From NCBI RefSeq assembly GCF_047948215.1, contig NC_134461.1:91656245-91720244 (forward strand): DNA of 64,000 nt, in the 5' to 3' direction. The notes under the pieces were generated by a model. The model did no database searches, had not been told where the DNA came from, and saw only the letters and a list, made by a program, of their open reading frames with translations. Positions 9,863 through 22,490 of this stretch are shown here, one piece after another. The position numbers and the translations under genes were made by a program. Numbering within the stretch: position 1 is the stretch's first letter; each line of letters starts with the position of its first letter. Source of the stretch: Lycorma delicatula (Eukaryota; Arthropoda; Insecta; Hemiptera; Fulgoridae).

Positions 9863-12202
9863 CATCAAGCAAAAAGAAAACCGCTAAAACAAACATCATA
9901 ATATTATTTTATCTAACATAATTTTCAGTTTATTGCTTCACGATACTACATAAATTATTAAAAGGATAATTACAATTTACGTAACGATAAATTATAATGC
10001 GAAAAAATAACTAAATAAAAAAAATTGTAGCAGATTAGATCAGGTCAGGTAACAGATCTTTGATATGCCAGATTGATCGTTCCAATACATAGCACAGGAG
10101 AATTCAATTTACATGGTCCATTGACACTACTGATGCACTGTTTACACGTATCATTTATTCATTCTTTACACCTTGAAACTGAAATACTCATCTTATAAAA
10201 AAAAGAATAAAAAATCAACATTTAGATTTTTATATCCTTGAAATACCATGATTCAAACATTGAAAGTTTTTTTTAAAAAAACATTTAAATACGATTTTTT
10301 TTACACGGTTTAAAACGATTTAAAAGCGACAGTAAAATTTATTTTAAAGTGAAATTTATAAAAATGTATCAGAACTAGCTTTCTTCTATATTATTTTTTT
10401 TTTTTAGAAAATTTCTTGAAAAGCGATACGTTGGCTGCTCGTTGAATCAGGTTTAGAAATATTTTTAATATTTATATTGTGTTAAAAGTATACGTATGTT
10501 TTCGCTATTAAAATCCGAACAGGATTAAACAGTTAAGAAATAGATTTGAAAAATTTATATAATCATTTTATATTTTTATTTTTTTGACGATTTAAATCTT
10601 TTGTCAAATTGAGTTAGATATAAAAATAAGAGGTTAATTTTTTTTCTTTAGGGTGAACAGTTGTCAACCAGATAATTTAACGATTAACAACTTTTTGAAA
10701 CTTTAAATCTATTAATTTCATTCAAATCGGATTTAATAGGTTTTTAGACAGATGTTTCCCCCTACTGAATTGAAGCAATGTCTATAATGCATTGTTTCAC
10801 TACAGAAAGGGGTATATTAATTGATTGTTTTACACTACCCCTCTTGTGAGTGTGATACATATAAAGCACCTGATACAAGAGGCAATATAATCAGATTTCC
10901 TTTCTCTTAGGACAATGGTTTTCACTATACGACAGTCCCTTCGGTAAAAGAAGTGATGTTAACAATTGTATAGTTGAATATCCCTGCATTTTTGTGAGAT
11001 TATTATGTTGATATGCAATCGTATATTTGTCTCGGTGATGAAGGTAAAGGAAAACCACTTCCTTTAGTTAGTTAGTTAATATACGATTTTCTTATTCTTG
11101 AGAATGCCTATGTAATTTTTATGGATATCAGGTTACCAACATCCATTACGCTTACAGCACTTAACATACATACAAGTAGACTTTATTTCCAGAGTAAACT
11201 ACTTTTCAATGTTTAATAATATTTTAAAATTAAATTATTGAAGACAATTTATTTATAGGTATTAGAAAATAAATCTAAATTTGTAAGTTATAAATTATAC
11301 CTATGATGCAGGTTACCCAATAATGACTGCCCGTGGTTACTAGCTAATAAATAAATAAGTAAAAGATTTTTCTTCCCTTTTTTTTATTAGAATATTTATT
11401 ATTTATTAGCCTTTTATGATCGATCTGCTGAGGGCTGCCCATTGTCTTACATCACGAGTTAAGTTTGAAATCTTTTATTATTATTCACGAACAAACCACT
11501 TAACTAACAACCTAATAACAAACAAACAATAAACTATCTTCTCTTTTTAAGTTCATTCCCATCCGTTTACTTACATAGTATGTATATATCTTTTAAATCT
11601 TTCTATCACCAACTAATATAGACAAGACAAGTTTTCCGAAAGCGTCTGATCGGCAAAATAACTCAACAATGGACCTATAAAGGCTATAAATTATTACTTC
11701 ATCGCTTAAAGCAATAATATTCATATATCTTTATTTGCCCATTAAAATATTTAAGATAAGTAAGCTAATGACTATTGTTTTTGTTCATAATTTAAAAATT
11801 ATTTATTTATTATTAGTAACAATAAATCGTGATTCATAGAAAAGAAATTTTCCACTGATTAATATAAAAAATGAAAAATTTTAAATAAAATTAAAAACAT
11901 ATTTAAAAATTTTTAAATTAATCATTGAATAATTTTTTTAACCTATAATTTTGAAATCGGCACCAAATAAAAAACAGAAATATACAAACCCTTAATTTGG
12001 CGCCTAGTTCAATCAAAGTATAGAAATTAAAAAAAATTAATAAAGTATTATTTTTTTACTTTGTAATAAATGATTTTTAGCAATTTCTTTTATCATTTAA
12101 ATTATAAGTTTTGTATAAACGTCCCTACTTCCATCAATTGAAGAGCCGTTCACAACAAAAAAGGTTTATCGAAAGAAAAGGGGAGTGTTATAGGTACCAT
12201 TG
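9863..12202. other. Non-coding A+T-rich region
   Basis: No coding homology. A somewhat less A+T-rich patch at about 10720-11080 holds no frame that I can recognise. The rest is low-complexity sequence. Confidence 0.5.
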
Positions 12203-13190
12203 CAGAAATTTTTTTAACAAGCCGTAATTCCCGATTTTGAATGACTGCTAACAGAGATAATAAATAAAAAATTATAGAACAATAAACCTTTTGTTACGGT
12301 TTTTAAATATTTCTTCTTTTTTTTTCTTAATACATTAATATTAATCTCTTTAAATTCTTTTTCAGGAGTTATTCAAGAGTTATTAAGGATACGTTATTTG
12401 GACTAACTGTGCCACACCTAGATCTCAAAAGCCTCACTTCGTTTTCTGTCTGCCTTTCTCACCGTCCAATTCAGTTTCTTTTCGAAATTTTTGGTTTTAT
12501 ATGAAACCTAACCTGAAAATTTTTAAAAATAGGTCCCAGAACCTGTATTTTTAGTAGGTTTTTTTGCAAATTTGGCTAAAATACAAAAGATTAGGGTCGA
12601 AAAACACTATTTTGTTTTGCATAAAACAACTTTGTTGGAATGGACAATCTGAATCTGCATAAGACTATACTATACCTCATTTACAGGTCATACCTATCAT
12701 TCTCATCTCACTGGGTCATGTTCATCTCACTGGGGGTTGCTTATTGTTCACTAGTTGAACGGATTGTATTGTATACATTAGGAATAATAATAAAAGAAAT
12801 TTAAACTGAATTTTATTAATATTTAAATAAATGTTGTGTCTCAAACTATCAAATACTTATAATCCACAAATCTTTAGTTAATAATTCTTATTCAAATTGT
12901 TTCTCCTCTAACCAATACAATTAGTCCAAGTAACGTATTCCAATTAATGTATCCTTAATACCTGAATAATTCCTAAAAGAGAGTTTAAAAATTATATTAT
13001 TAAATTATATTTATTTAAAAATTATATTTTAAGAAAATAAAACAATTATAAAAATATTTAAAAACCATAACAAAAGGTTTATTGTTCTCTAATCAGGTTT
13101 AATGTTCTATAATTTTTCTTATTATCTCTATTAGTCAGTCGGTCAAAATCAGAAATTACGGCTTGTTAAAAAACTTTCTGCAATACACAA
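12203..13190. mobile_element. Long inverted-repeat element with a SINE fragment in its loop
   Basis: The left arm (about 12203-12410) and the reverse complement of the right arm (about 12915-13190) match. Shared blocks are ATTGCAGAAA at the outer ends, TTAACAAGCCGTAATT, AGAACAATAAACCTTTTGTTA, GGTTTTTAAATATTT and TATTAAGGATAC. The right arm carries extra A+T-rich bases. The roughly 500-base loop holds no open frame but contains a family B SINE fragment near 12635-12765. No clear target duplication was found. It is a non-autonomous foldback or MITE-like element. Confidence 0.7.
12635..12765 (+). mobile_element. SINE family B fragment with an alternative 3' tail
   Basis: GGAATGGACAATCTGAATCTG and the following AAGACTATACTATACCTCA line up with the body of family B (GGAATGGTCGAACTGAGACT and so on). 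The element then ends in GGGGGTTGCTTATTGTTCACT and AGTTGAAC, a tail also found in reverse at about 41022-41050. So a sub-family with a different 3' end seems to exist. Confidence 0.55.
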
Positions 13191-16100
13191 ATCAAAATCC
13201 TAAGAATTGGAGTCTAAAATAATAATTTCAGTTAAAATTTCTTCCATACTTAAAAACGAATCAAGTTTTAGTCCGTTCTCGAAATCTAGATTTTTTTTTT
13301 AATTTGATAATTTATATAAGATGTCAAAATAGAATTATAATTATTTAAATTTTAAGGGTTACAGAGAATTAATTTATCGTAAATTGCGGTTTGTAACCGT
13401 TGTCCTAATAGTTACATTTTCTTTAGAACAACAATGGACGGTACCTATACATAAACGAAGATAAATATTTGTTTTTGAGGTTAAGTTAATTGACAACAGA
13501 GGGCATCATCGTCGACAAATTGATGTTATTTATTTTGAAAGCTAAGAGAAAAGTTCGATCGTAAAAAAAGAAGAAAATAACACGAAGATTGGTAGCAGAA
13601 AGACAAACTGGACAAATGAATAAAACATAAAGCAACTTTAGACGTCTCACCTGTTTTTAACTTTGTGTTTTTTTTTACGGATTTTATTATATAATTTTAC
13701 AACAGCCTTCCAGTATAATTTCTTATATTAAATGTTATATTTTTTTGTTTGTTTGTATTTTTAATTTAATTAAAACATCAAATTTAAAATAATATGTAAA
13801 TTTAACGTTAACATTATTTTTATTTTTACCATTTATACATAAGATTAATTGGATTAATTATTTATTATTTTTTTAACAACTGAATAAATTTATATTGTCT
13901 AATAATTATTTTTATTTAGGTTATATATATATATATATTAAAAAAAACAATAGTAACAAAATTTAACCTTATTTAATAAAAAATAATAATTATTTTATTA
14001 AAATTCAAAAATTAATTGATTTATTAAAATACATAAAATGACTTTTATTACAAATAATTAATTAGTTAACGTAAGAAAAATTAAAACCTACTTTAAACAT
14101 ATCTAAAAAAAAATATTTATTTTTATAATGAATTGAAATTAATAATCGCCTAACGTTTAGCTACAAATTAAAAAAAAAAAGTACATAAAATAGCCTAAGG
14201 TAGTAATTATTGATCTTTCACCGGAATTGACCTACAAGTAGAAAATATAGGCTAATGCGTACATTCGTATAAAAGTTAGAAAGAAACAAAATTGGCAATT
14301 TACTTTCAATTTTTGTAACTAGATAGATGGAAACAGAATTACTGAATCAATTGGTCTTCGTTCTCTTTGATATAACCAAAGTAATTTTCTTCTTTTAATA
14401 TTTATGTTAACTTTAAATCTTTCACTATTTTTAAAATAGAAAATAAGTTTTCTAACAATCGATAATAGAAGATTCCTTATACAACTTTACAATTGTAATT
14501 TTTTTTAGGATTAAAACAGTTATAAAAACATATAAAGAAAAAAATATATATATATATAAGAAGCACATATAGATAAAAAAAAGCGTTAAAATTTATGTAC
14601 TTAGATACTTCTTCATTTTGTGTTTTATATTTAATTTAATTGTGTAACGAATGGAAATATTAACAGTAATTAATTTCAGTTATTTAATGTTTACACCTTT
14701 AAAATTTACTTTTTTATATACAAAAGATTCGAAAACGTTTTTCTCCCCTACTTCCTCACTCCCATCATAATAAATCTTCTCACTCACTCACCCACAAAAT
14801 ATATATATAAATATTCATATACATCATTATTTGATTATTTATTATAAATATTAATTTTTATTACTGTTTACCAATTTTAAATATTTTTTACCTGTTAAAT
14901 TACCTCTTAGTGTAGCATTCCTCGACGGCAATATATTTGTTGCAACCTTCTTCAAATGAACTAATTAAGTAACCTAAAATATATTTTGGTTACTTCTGAA
15001 ATTCGTTCCGTAAAATTTCAAGAATTTTATAACACTGAATTTTTTTCACCTTAAAAAGATTGCGTAATTTAAAGCAAGATTTTAAAGGAAAAATATATTT
15101 TAGTTTAAACTTCATCCGATGTAGGTCTCAGCTTCATTTTTCGATTTAATAATTTTTGAATGAATATTTTTGTTTTTTTTTTAGTGACACGAAAGTCCAA
15201 GTATAATACTCTTCGAATCACTATAGCAAAGATCTTGAGACTGTTAAAGAAATTTATTATTTTTTCTCGCAAAAGTAAAGATAGATTTTCCATATTCTCC
15301 CATCACATTCATTATTCGGTTTACATAACTTTATTCGGTTTAAGAGAAAAGTAGTATACCTGAATATCATAACAGTTCTTATTGTAATTAAATATTTGTC
15401 TTCTTTCTTGCAAAATGTCGAAAAGGTTGAGTCACGGCTGTTAAAATATTTTTTTCACGTATCTCCGAGAAACCAAAAATCTGCAGTTTTTCATATTAAT
15501 TTTCACTGGTTGCTTACCATCAGACCTGAAAAATCTCCTTAATTTTCGATTCGTTGTTGTCGGAAGCAACAGATATTGCTACCAATTCTCAAGTTTATTT
15601 TCCACGCTTTTTCTCCTACATGAAAGTATTTTGCTCATTAAATAATCATATACAAACATTCATTCCCAAATTATGTTTGATAATAAAAAATGTTTTAATT
15701 AATTGACCCATTCTTTTAAAAGGAATTTTACAATAATTCATTGAGCAATATTATTTGATACTTCTTGCTCAGATCTCGCAATAGAATAATTTAGTAAAGA
15801 AAAGTTCAGCCAGTATGATTTACAACTTAAAACATGAAACAATAAACATGACAATAAAGAAAAATTCACGTTTATATTTGTATAATACCATGTTAATCAT
15901 AAACTACACAATAATTAATCCATAATTTTTAATCCATACTGATAGTTATCTCATATAAAAGTTCCTTTTATGTTAGTTAAATTTAACCAGTGAAATTAAA
16001 GTAAACCTTCCCAAACCAAACCTTTCCAATTAAGAGTTACGGTGGAAAGCAAAAGTTTCTCTCAGATGAATCCAAGGCAATTAAAACGGTAGCAAATGAA

Positions 16101-18225
16101 CCCATTTTATTTGCTAATGGTAATGTGAGTTAACTGTAACCACATTTTATTGAAGGATGGTTTCGTAAGGTGAGCTCTCTTCATTATGTGGTTAGTTTGT
16201 GATAGTTCTTACACGTTGACCTAACAAGAGACATCTATATTTTTCTGTAGAATTTTATATTATTTCATTATAAATATTTCTAAAACCTCTTTATTCTAGT
16301 ATTAATATTTAATTTCATATTCCTAATTTGATAAAAATATTAATTTTAAATAAATCAATTCATAACAATCGTAAATAAATCATCAAGAAACATATTACTT
16401 TTATTCTCATTAAAATAAAAATTTTAAAATAAATATAAAAATTTGAATAAATGGAGAAACAAAAAAATACGGAACAAAAAAAAATTTACAACAAAATATA
16501 CTCATAATTGTCACTTGTAAAATTAGTTAGACACAAACTTTTCCATAAGCTGAAATCATCATAAAGCAGGTTTAAATCATAATACCTATCCACAATAATA
16601 CCAGCTTAACACATCATTCCACTATGAAGTAAAATCAATGATAATCTTCACACGTATTCTCTATTGTGTAAACATGTAGAACAACTTGTACATAATTATA
16701 TCGTTACCGATAAGTTTGATGCTTAATATTCAGCTACATAATAATAATAAATCGAATAGTCTTATTTTATTATTTTCAGTTTTTAATTGCTATACAATTA
16801 AACTATATTAATGAAACTATTATTAAAAAAAAAAAAAAATAATAATAATAATAATGAAAAATTAAGCAAAAGTACTTTTCTTTTTTTAAAAACAATATTT
16901 AACTAAACTTGACTTTTCGGTGTATTAAACAGGAAATAATTTGTTTTTTAAATACACTGAATTAACTTTTCTCATTATTTTCATTAAATTCAGTTCTTTT
17001 TTAACCAATATTGTTATATGTTTAAAGTAATAAAACTCTTTCAGTAAGGTGTGATTAATTAAAAAATACTGACAACGAAGTTGTTATACTTTTCTGATAT
17101 TGGTTATTTATTCTTATATAGTGGAAAAATAATGATACGTAAAAAAAATCGATATTTTTACAATTTGATCGGACCCCCACCCACAATATTGTTTCAAAGT
17201 ATCTTTTTGAGGCCAATTGTACTACTTTTATGCTTAGAAAAACACAAAAAAATATTAAATAAATAAAAGATAGTTTTTTTCGGTTTTTGGGGAAGGAGAA
17301 GATTTTGGGGTTAAAATTATTTTTAAAATGGTAAGATAAGCATGTACACATGTACTGAGCTTAATATAAAGCGGGGATATGTTTGAAAAAAAATGTTTAA
17401 AAAATTGACCCTAAAGAAATTATCTACCCCTATCTTCTGGAGAATATTGACACTAAACTTATACCAACAAACTGCCCTATATGCACAAGTCTCTGTGCCA
17501 AATTTCATCAAAATCAGTTTATCCAGTCAAATGTTATTAAACTTTCTACGTACATACGTATGTATGTACCCTTGATTTTTTGTTTTTTGGGGTCACTCAG
17601 ACATGTTAAAACACTGAAATATGCAAAAAACCCATGTGCCCTTTTTTGACTAATTGCCACACTTTTCTTCTTGCAGCATAGATCTGTGATGCTAGGAAAG
17701 TAAAAATTTAATATTCGTTTTTGAAAAGCTGACTGAAATGTATTTAAAATATTTTGTTCCATTGCGCCGGTTATACACAACAACTACAAGAAATTGATTA
17801 GATGTCACATGATTTTACTGATGTTCCATAACAGCAGCTGTATGTTTTTTGTTATTACTTAAGTTTCCTTTCCGCAACAGAGTTAGCATAAATTTTAAAA
17901 GAGTTTATTTATTCAACTTCACCTCAACCTAATAATAATGTTTATTTTTAATTTCATTACCCATTTTATTATTACGCTTACAAAATGAATATATCGGTTA
18001 TTTCGATTTTAAGAGGCTAACTTTCCTGATTTAAATATTTAACCCTCTAAAGGTTATTTATTATGGGGATAATTTCAGGTTCATGATCTTGTTGAATGAC
18101 AAAAATAAAAAAAAATTAATTGTTAAACATAACAGGTACAATCTCATAATTTCGTACGAGTGTAAAGAAAATTAAATAAGAGTTCTTTAGTTTAGTGTTT
18201 TAAGAAAAAATTTAATAATATAATG
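13191..18225. other. 5-kb A+T-rich region without recognisable gene
   Basis: Very A+T-rich, with short TA runs at about 13922-13939 and 14544-14558 and a poly(A) plus AAT run at about 16825-16853. Open frames at 15105-15354 and 17055-17783 lie on both strands and are low-complexity, so I leave them out. The patch 17380-17560 includes TGCCAAATTTCATCAAAATCA, a wording common in old insect repeats, but I cannot name a family. Confidence 0.5.
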
Positions 18226-18233
18226 AAATTGTG
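18226..18233. repeat. Target-site duplication, left copy (AAATTGTG)
   Basis: Identical to 18677-18684, and directly outside the terminal GGTACTTACG of the MITE. Confidence 0.85.
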
Positions 18234-18676
18234 GGTACTTACGTACTAACGCCACCGCAGCTACAGCTTTATTTAAAAACAAAGTAGTCAATCGGATTTC
18301 GGTGAAAATGAACAGTTTCTGTATTAATTTTATTAAATGGTTATTTATATTTATTTATTTTATAAATATAATTTAACCAAACTTACCCTACGCTCGCTAA
18401 CCTTACTAATTAACAGGAGTGTTTTGATTATTTAAATAAATAATTGCAATAATTACTGAATTTATTAAATAAATACTCAAAAAATTACGGTGTTAATTAG
18501 TCAAGGTTAGCTAGCGAAGCGAGCGTAGGTTCAGTTTGGTTAAATTATATTTATAAAATAAATAAATATAAATAACCATTTATTAAAATTAATAAAGAGA
18601 CTGTTCGTTTTCCACCGAAATCCGATTGACTACTTTGTTTTTAAACAAGCTGTAGCTGCGTTAATTCGTAAGTACC
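18234..18676. mobile_element. 443-bp MITE with about 200-bp inverted repeats and 8-bp target duplication
   Basis: Both ends start GGTACTTACG. The inverted arms (about 18234-18436 and 18465-18676) share long identical blocks, such as AACAAAGTAGTCAATCGG, ATTTCGGTG, AATGGTTATTTATATTTATT and CTACGCTCGCT. The arms differ by small indels and substitutions. Exact AAATTGTG copies flank the element. An 8-bp duplication is typical of hAT, P and Merlin transposons, and the terminal GG would fit Merlin-like elements better than hAT, but superfamily placement is a guess. There is no coding capacity. The arm-to-arm boundary holds a small palindrome, TTAGCTAGCGAAGCGAGC. Confidence 0.9.
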
Positions 18677-18684
18677 AAATTGTG
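18677..18684. repeat. Target-site duplication, right copy (AAATTGTG)
   Basis: Identical to 18226-18233. Confidence 0.85.
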
Positions 18685-19360
18685 CAAGTTAAGTAACAAT
18701 AAAGTTATTGGAGAATTAAGTAAAACCATCCTTATTATAAAGAGAATTAAAAGCTTATAACTAAACGAATAAAGTACAGAGCTACTGAATAATTTTATAA
18801 GTGATGCATAACCGGCGATTAATCGTAATCATCAATCACGAGTTTCTCTCTTTAATTAGCATTTTTGAAGAAGCATAATTTTTGTAGTTAATTTTTCATT
18901 TTACATTTTAACAAATTTAATGCAGATTGAAAGTGTTTGAATTTCTTTATATAGTTTATTTCATAAGAACTATTGACCAGTTTTTAAAAATACTTGTATA
19001 TTTTTCCTCTAATTTTGTTCCTAAGGTATGTTTTATCTTAAAACATTTCTAGAGACGCTTCAGCTTCCAATTTGATGAAACATTTCATTAATTTTTTTTT
19101 CGGTGTTCATTTATCAAAAAATGACAGAAAACCTCCACATTTTTGCAATTTTTTTTATTTTTTCTAATAAAGTAGATTTGTATTATTTAATAAATTAATT
19201 ACGTATTCAAGTAACAAAATTTCATTTCTTTTGTTAATTTTTTTTTTTAATTTTGACCGGGATTACAAATAAAACATTTTTACGACTATTTATTGAGTTC
19301 CTGAGATTTACCTTTATAGAAAATAATAAAAAATGTATGTTTCATTATTATGAATTTGTT
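18685..19360. other. Non-coding spacer
   Basis: A+T-rich, T-run-rich sequence. Nothing recognised. Confidence 0.5.
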
Positions 19361-19465
19361 ATCTTTGTGACGGAGAAGTAGCGTCTCGGCTTTTCATCCG
19401 GAAAGATCCCGTGTTCGAATCCCGGTCAGGTAAATATTTTTCATAGGCTTTAAATTTCTTTAGCG
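19361..19465 (+). mobile_element. tRNA-derived SINE, family A (copy 2)
   Basis: Head GACGGAGAAGTAGCGTCTCGG, CTTTTCATCCGG, B box GTGTTCGAATCCC and end GGTCAGGTA, then the family tail TATTTTTCATAGGCTTTAAAT. Confidence 0.8.
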
Positions 19466-19779
19466 TTAATTACCATAGCATTTGATTGGAATAATGCCCG
19501 CAATCTCAGAAAAAATTTATTTTTTTACACAAATTTTAGAGAAAATAAAAATCTTTTTATCTCGTAAAAAAAATTAGAAATCATTTATTCCTTTTAAATA
19601 TCAGATCAAAATATAAAAATTTTAACTTAATTATACTAAGTAAAAATCTTTTATAATTCAGTTAATTAATAATAATATGACTCATTTTTAACTATAACAA
19701 CAATCGTTGGACAATAATTTATTTGAATACAGTAATTAAAAATAAATATAATTAAATAACTATTACGACATTATGTTGT

Positions 19780-19866
19780 TACTTCTATGTACAAAGTAAA
19801 GGAATTTTACTTATTGTGATCGCGAAAAATTTCGGTCTTCAGACCTCATCTCCTTTTTTCTTTTTA
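19780..19866 (+). repeat. Short internally deleted copy of repeat family D
   Basis: It begins ACTTCTATGTACAAAGTAAA and runs through ATTGTGATCGCGAAAAATTTCGG, as in the longer copies, then jumps to the 3' part (CTCATCTCCTTTTTTC). It sits directly before a longer copy, giving a head-to-tail pair. Confidence 0.6.
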
Positions 19867-19878
19867 TTAACTTTTTTC

Positions 19879-20382
19879 ACTTCCTTGTACGAAGTAAATG
19901 AAGTATTGTGATCGCGAAACATTTCGATTTTCATATTTCAACGGAAATATCCATTTTGACCATCCTCGAAACCATTTTTACTAGTTTCGGCGTGACGTCT
20001 GTGCATACGTATGTATGTATGAGCGTATGTATCTCACATAACTCAAAAACAATTAGCCGTAGAATGTTGAGATTTTGAATTTAGCACTTTTGTAACATAT
20101 ATTATTACAATATATTGTAACATATATTATTAAAAGGGAGTACCTCCCTTTTGATTTCAATCGATATTAAAATTTTAATTAATGAAATATTTGGATCTCA
20201 AAGAGAAGGCACATCGGTTCAAATCAGAGTTCATCTCCTTTTGTTTTTATTAGCTTTTTTTTTTTAATTTATGTATATTGATTTAATAACTATTAACCTG
20301 TGATTGTAAAAAAATAAAAAAAATTATTTGTGAAATAAAATTTTATGAACTTTTAAAAATGTCTAAATGTAATTTAACAGGC
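19879..20382 (+). mobile_element. Repeat family D, copy 1 (non-autonomous, ACTTCCTTGTAC end)
   Basis: It starts ACTTCCTTGTACGAAGTAAA. It then has GTATTGTGATCGCGAAAC, CAACGGAAATATCCATTTTG, ACTAGTTTCGGCGTGACGTC and, near its end, CTCCTTTTGTTTTTATTAG. It matches the copies at 36.4-37.0 and 59.1-59.8 kb. Homology breaks off after TAATTTAACAGGC. A terminal fragment of the same family reappears at about 20946-21000 (ATAAGGAAGTCATATGGTGT), so the copy may be split by about 560 bases of other DNA. No open frame is conserved. Confidence 0.7.
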
Positions 20383-20945
20383 ATTACATATATGTATATG
20401 TAATAAATTTAGTGAAACGTCTGGTGATTTAATATTAAGTGAAAATTATAATTCAGAATCGTATTACTTTATTTTATTTAATTATTTGACAGAAAAATAA
20501 AATACATTTTTTCACTGTATTCAATTTAAATGATTGCTGAAATTTTTTTCAGTTGTGCGTAATATGCACAAGATTTCTAGTATGTATTTCAGATTTCTGG
20601 TGAGTCGTATAAATAAAAGTTAATAATAGTTAAACTATTCCGTTAAGTGAACTCTTGTACACTGGTTAAAAATATTAATTTTGACCTTACGGTGTAGAAT
20701 AATCAGTTTTTATTATTGGATTATTTGGTAAACAATTTATTTAAAGGGTAATCAAGGAACTTTTACTCTAAGCTAATATTTCAGTTAATATTGTTTAATT
20801 AATAATCGTATAAATATTTGATGTTAATAAAAATTAATACTAATATTTTAGCAATTGTTTAACTGTCCACTTTTATTAAAGAATTGGAGAATCGTATCTC
20901 ACTTTCAGATGAAATAAGTTTAAATGAAGTGCAGCCAAAATGTGT
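20383..20945. other. Sequence between two parts of a family D copy
   Basis: A+T-rich, without a coding frame. It may be DNA inserted into the element, but I saw no clear boundaries of a second element. Confidence 0.35.
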
Positions 20946-21000
20946 ATATGAAATTTAATAGACTTATAAGGAAGTCATATGGTGTCTTCATCAGATGTTT
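20946..21000 (+). repeat. Terminal fragment of repeat family D
   Basis: AAGGAAGTCATATGGTGTCTT and CATCAGATG match the distal end of the copies at 36.97-37.0 kb and 59.1 kb. Confidence 0.5.
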
Positions 21001-22490
21001 AAGTTATGTGAGATTATGAATCCGTAAAAGAATAATGATATTTTTTATTCTGCACCAGCATCTTGAAATAATAGAATACTGAAAATGGAAATTTCTTAAG
21101 AATCTTCTTTAAATATAATTTTTTTAGCCACTTATAGGTTTAATGATTGCAAACCCTTACCCGATTATTGTATAGAGATTATTTTTTACAGATTGTGTTT
21201 TTTTTTTTTTGTGTTGTATTAGATTTCTGAATCAAAAATTTATAACGTCTAGCATAATAATTATCTTTGATTAATATGCTCAAAATGGCAACTGATAGCT
21301 TTAAAATGAAAAAAAAAACTTTTTTCAAAATAGTTTTTGTAAATAAAAAAGATTTTTTTCAATATTTATAAAAAGTTTCATCTATAATCTGGCTAATGAA
21401 AGAAATAACCTCATTTTAAGCTGTTTCAAAAAAAAAAATAATTAAATAAGATAATTTGAGACATTATAATTTTAGCGTCCATTAATCTCTGAAATAATTA
21501 CAGAAATGGTCACAATTGTTATGCCATGTTTTTTCTTCATGTTGCTTAATAATATTTAATAAAATAATGTAAAGGTTTTTAATTAATTATATGCGCAACA
21601 AAAAATGTATGAAAATTTTATCAAAATTATATTTACAAATTTTAATAAATTCAGATCACGCTAAATGCCTTGAGCATATTGCGTAGGTTAAATGCGGGTA
21701 TGTTGTATAAATAAAATTATTTTTAAGTAAATTAAGTTATACCATAGTAACAACTACAAGTAATAAAAATTGCTTTTAATAGACTATTTTAATGAATTAC
21801 TTTATAACTTATGTGCAAGAAAACTTATTTTAATAATATAAAAATATTCTTTGAATATATAACATCTTTATGAAGTAATTTTTTTTTTAATATTTATAGT
21901 TAATAAATGTACTAAGGGGCTTTGAACTTTTAAGATTAAAATCAATTAAATAAAAAAATATATGTATAAAAAACAACCAGAGATATGTTCAGTTGACGTA
22001 TACCCCTATTATATTGTTACAATAAAAGAAAAAAACTCTTTCTGATAAAATTTAACTTGCTCGATCAATAAAACCAAGCAGTGTATTGTATTACATTAAT
22101 AAGTAAGATTTTTTTTTTCCCTTTTTAACTTGAATAAAAAATAAATGCATGTAAATTTCTTAAGAAAGCTATTTTCCCAAGTAGCGATAGAAAAAAATAA
22201 CTAAATATACTGAATATATTACACAATAGCTACTACATTATGGATATCAAAATAATTCTTCAATATGTTATCGAGGTATTACGAATGTACTGCACTTTTT
22301 TTAACTTTATAAGCACCATTTTTTTTAATATTTTTAACTTACATCTACCTCCAAAAAAATTATAATAATTATTTTTATACACCTTAAATTTGTAAATACG
22401 GTATACATATGGCTAAATTAGTTTCCCTAATAATTAATAAAAAAAAAAAAACAATTAAGAAACAAGTAAATAAAAAAATTCCATATTATT
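21001..22490. other. Non-coding A+T-rich region
   Basis: Low-complexity, with many homopolymer runs. No gene recognised. Confidence 0.5.
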
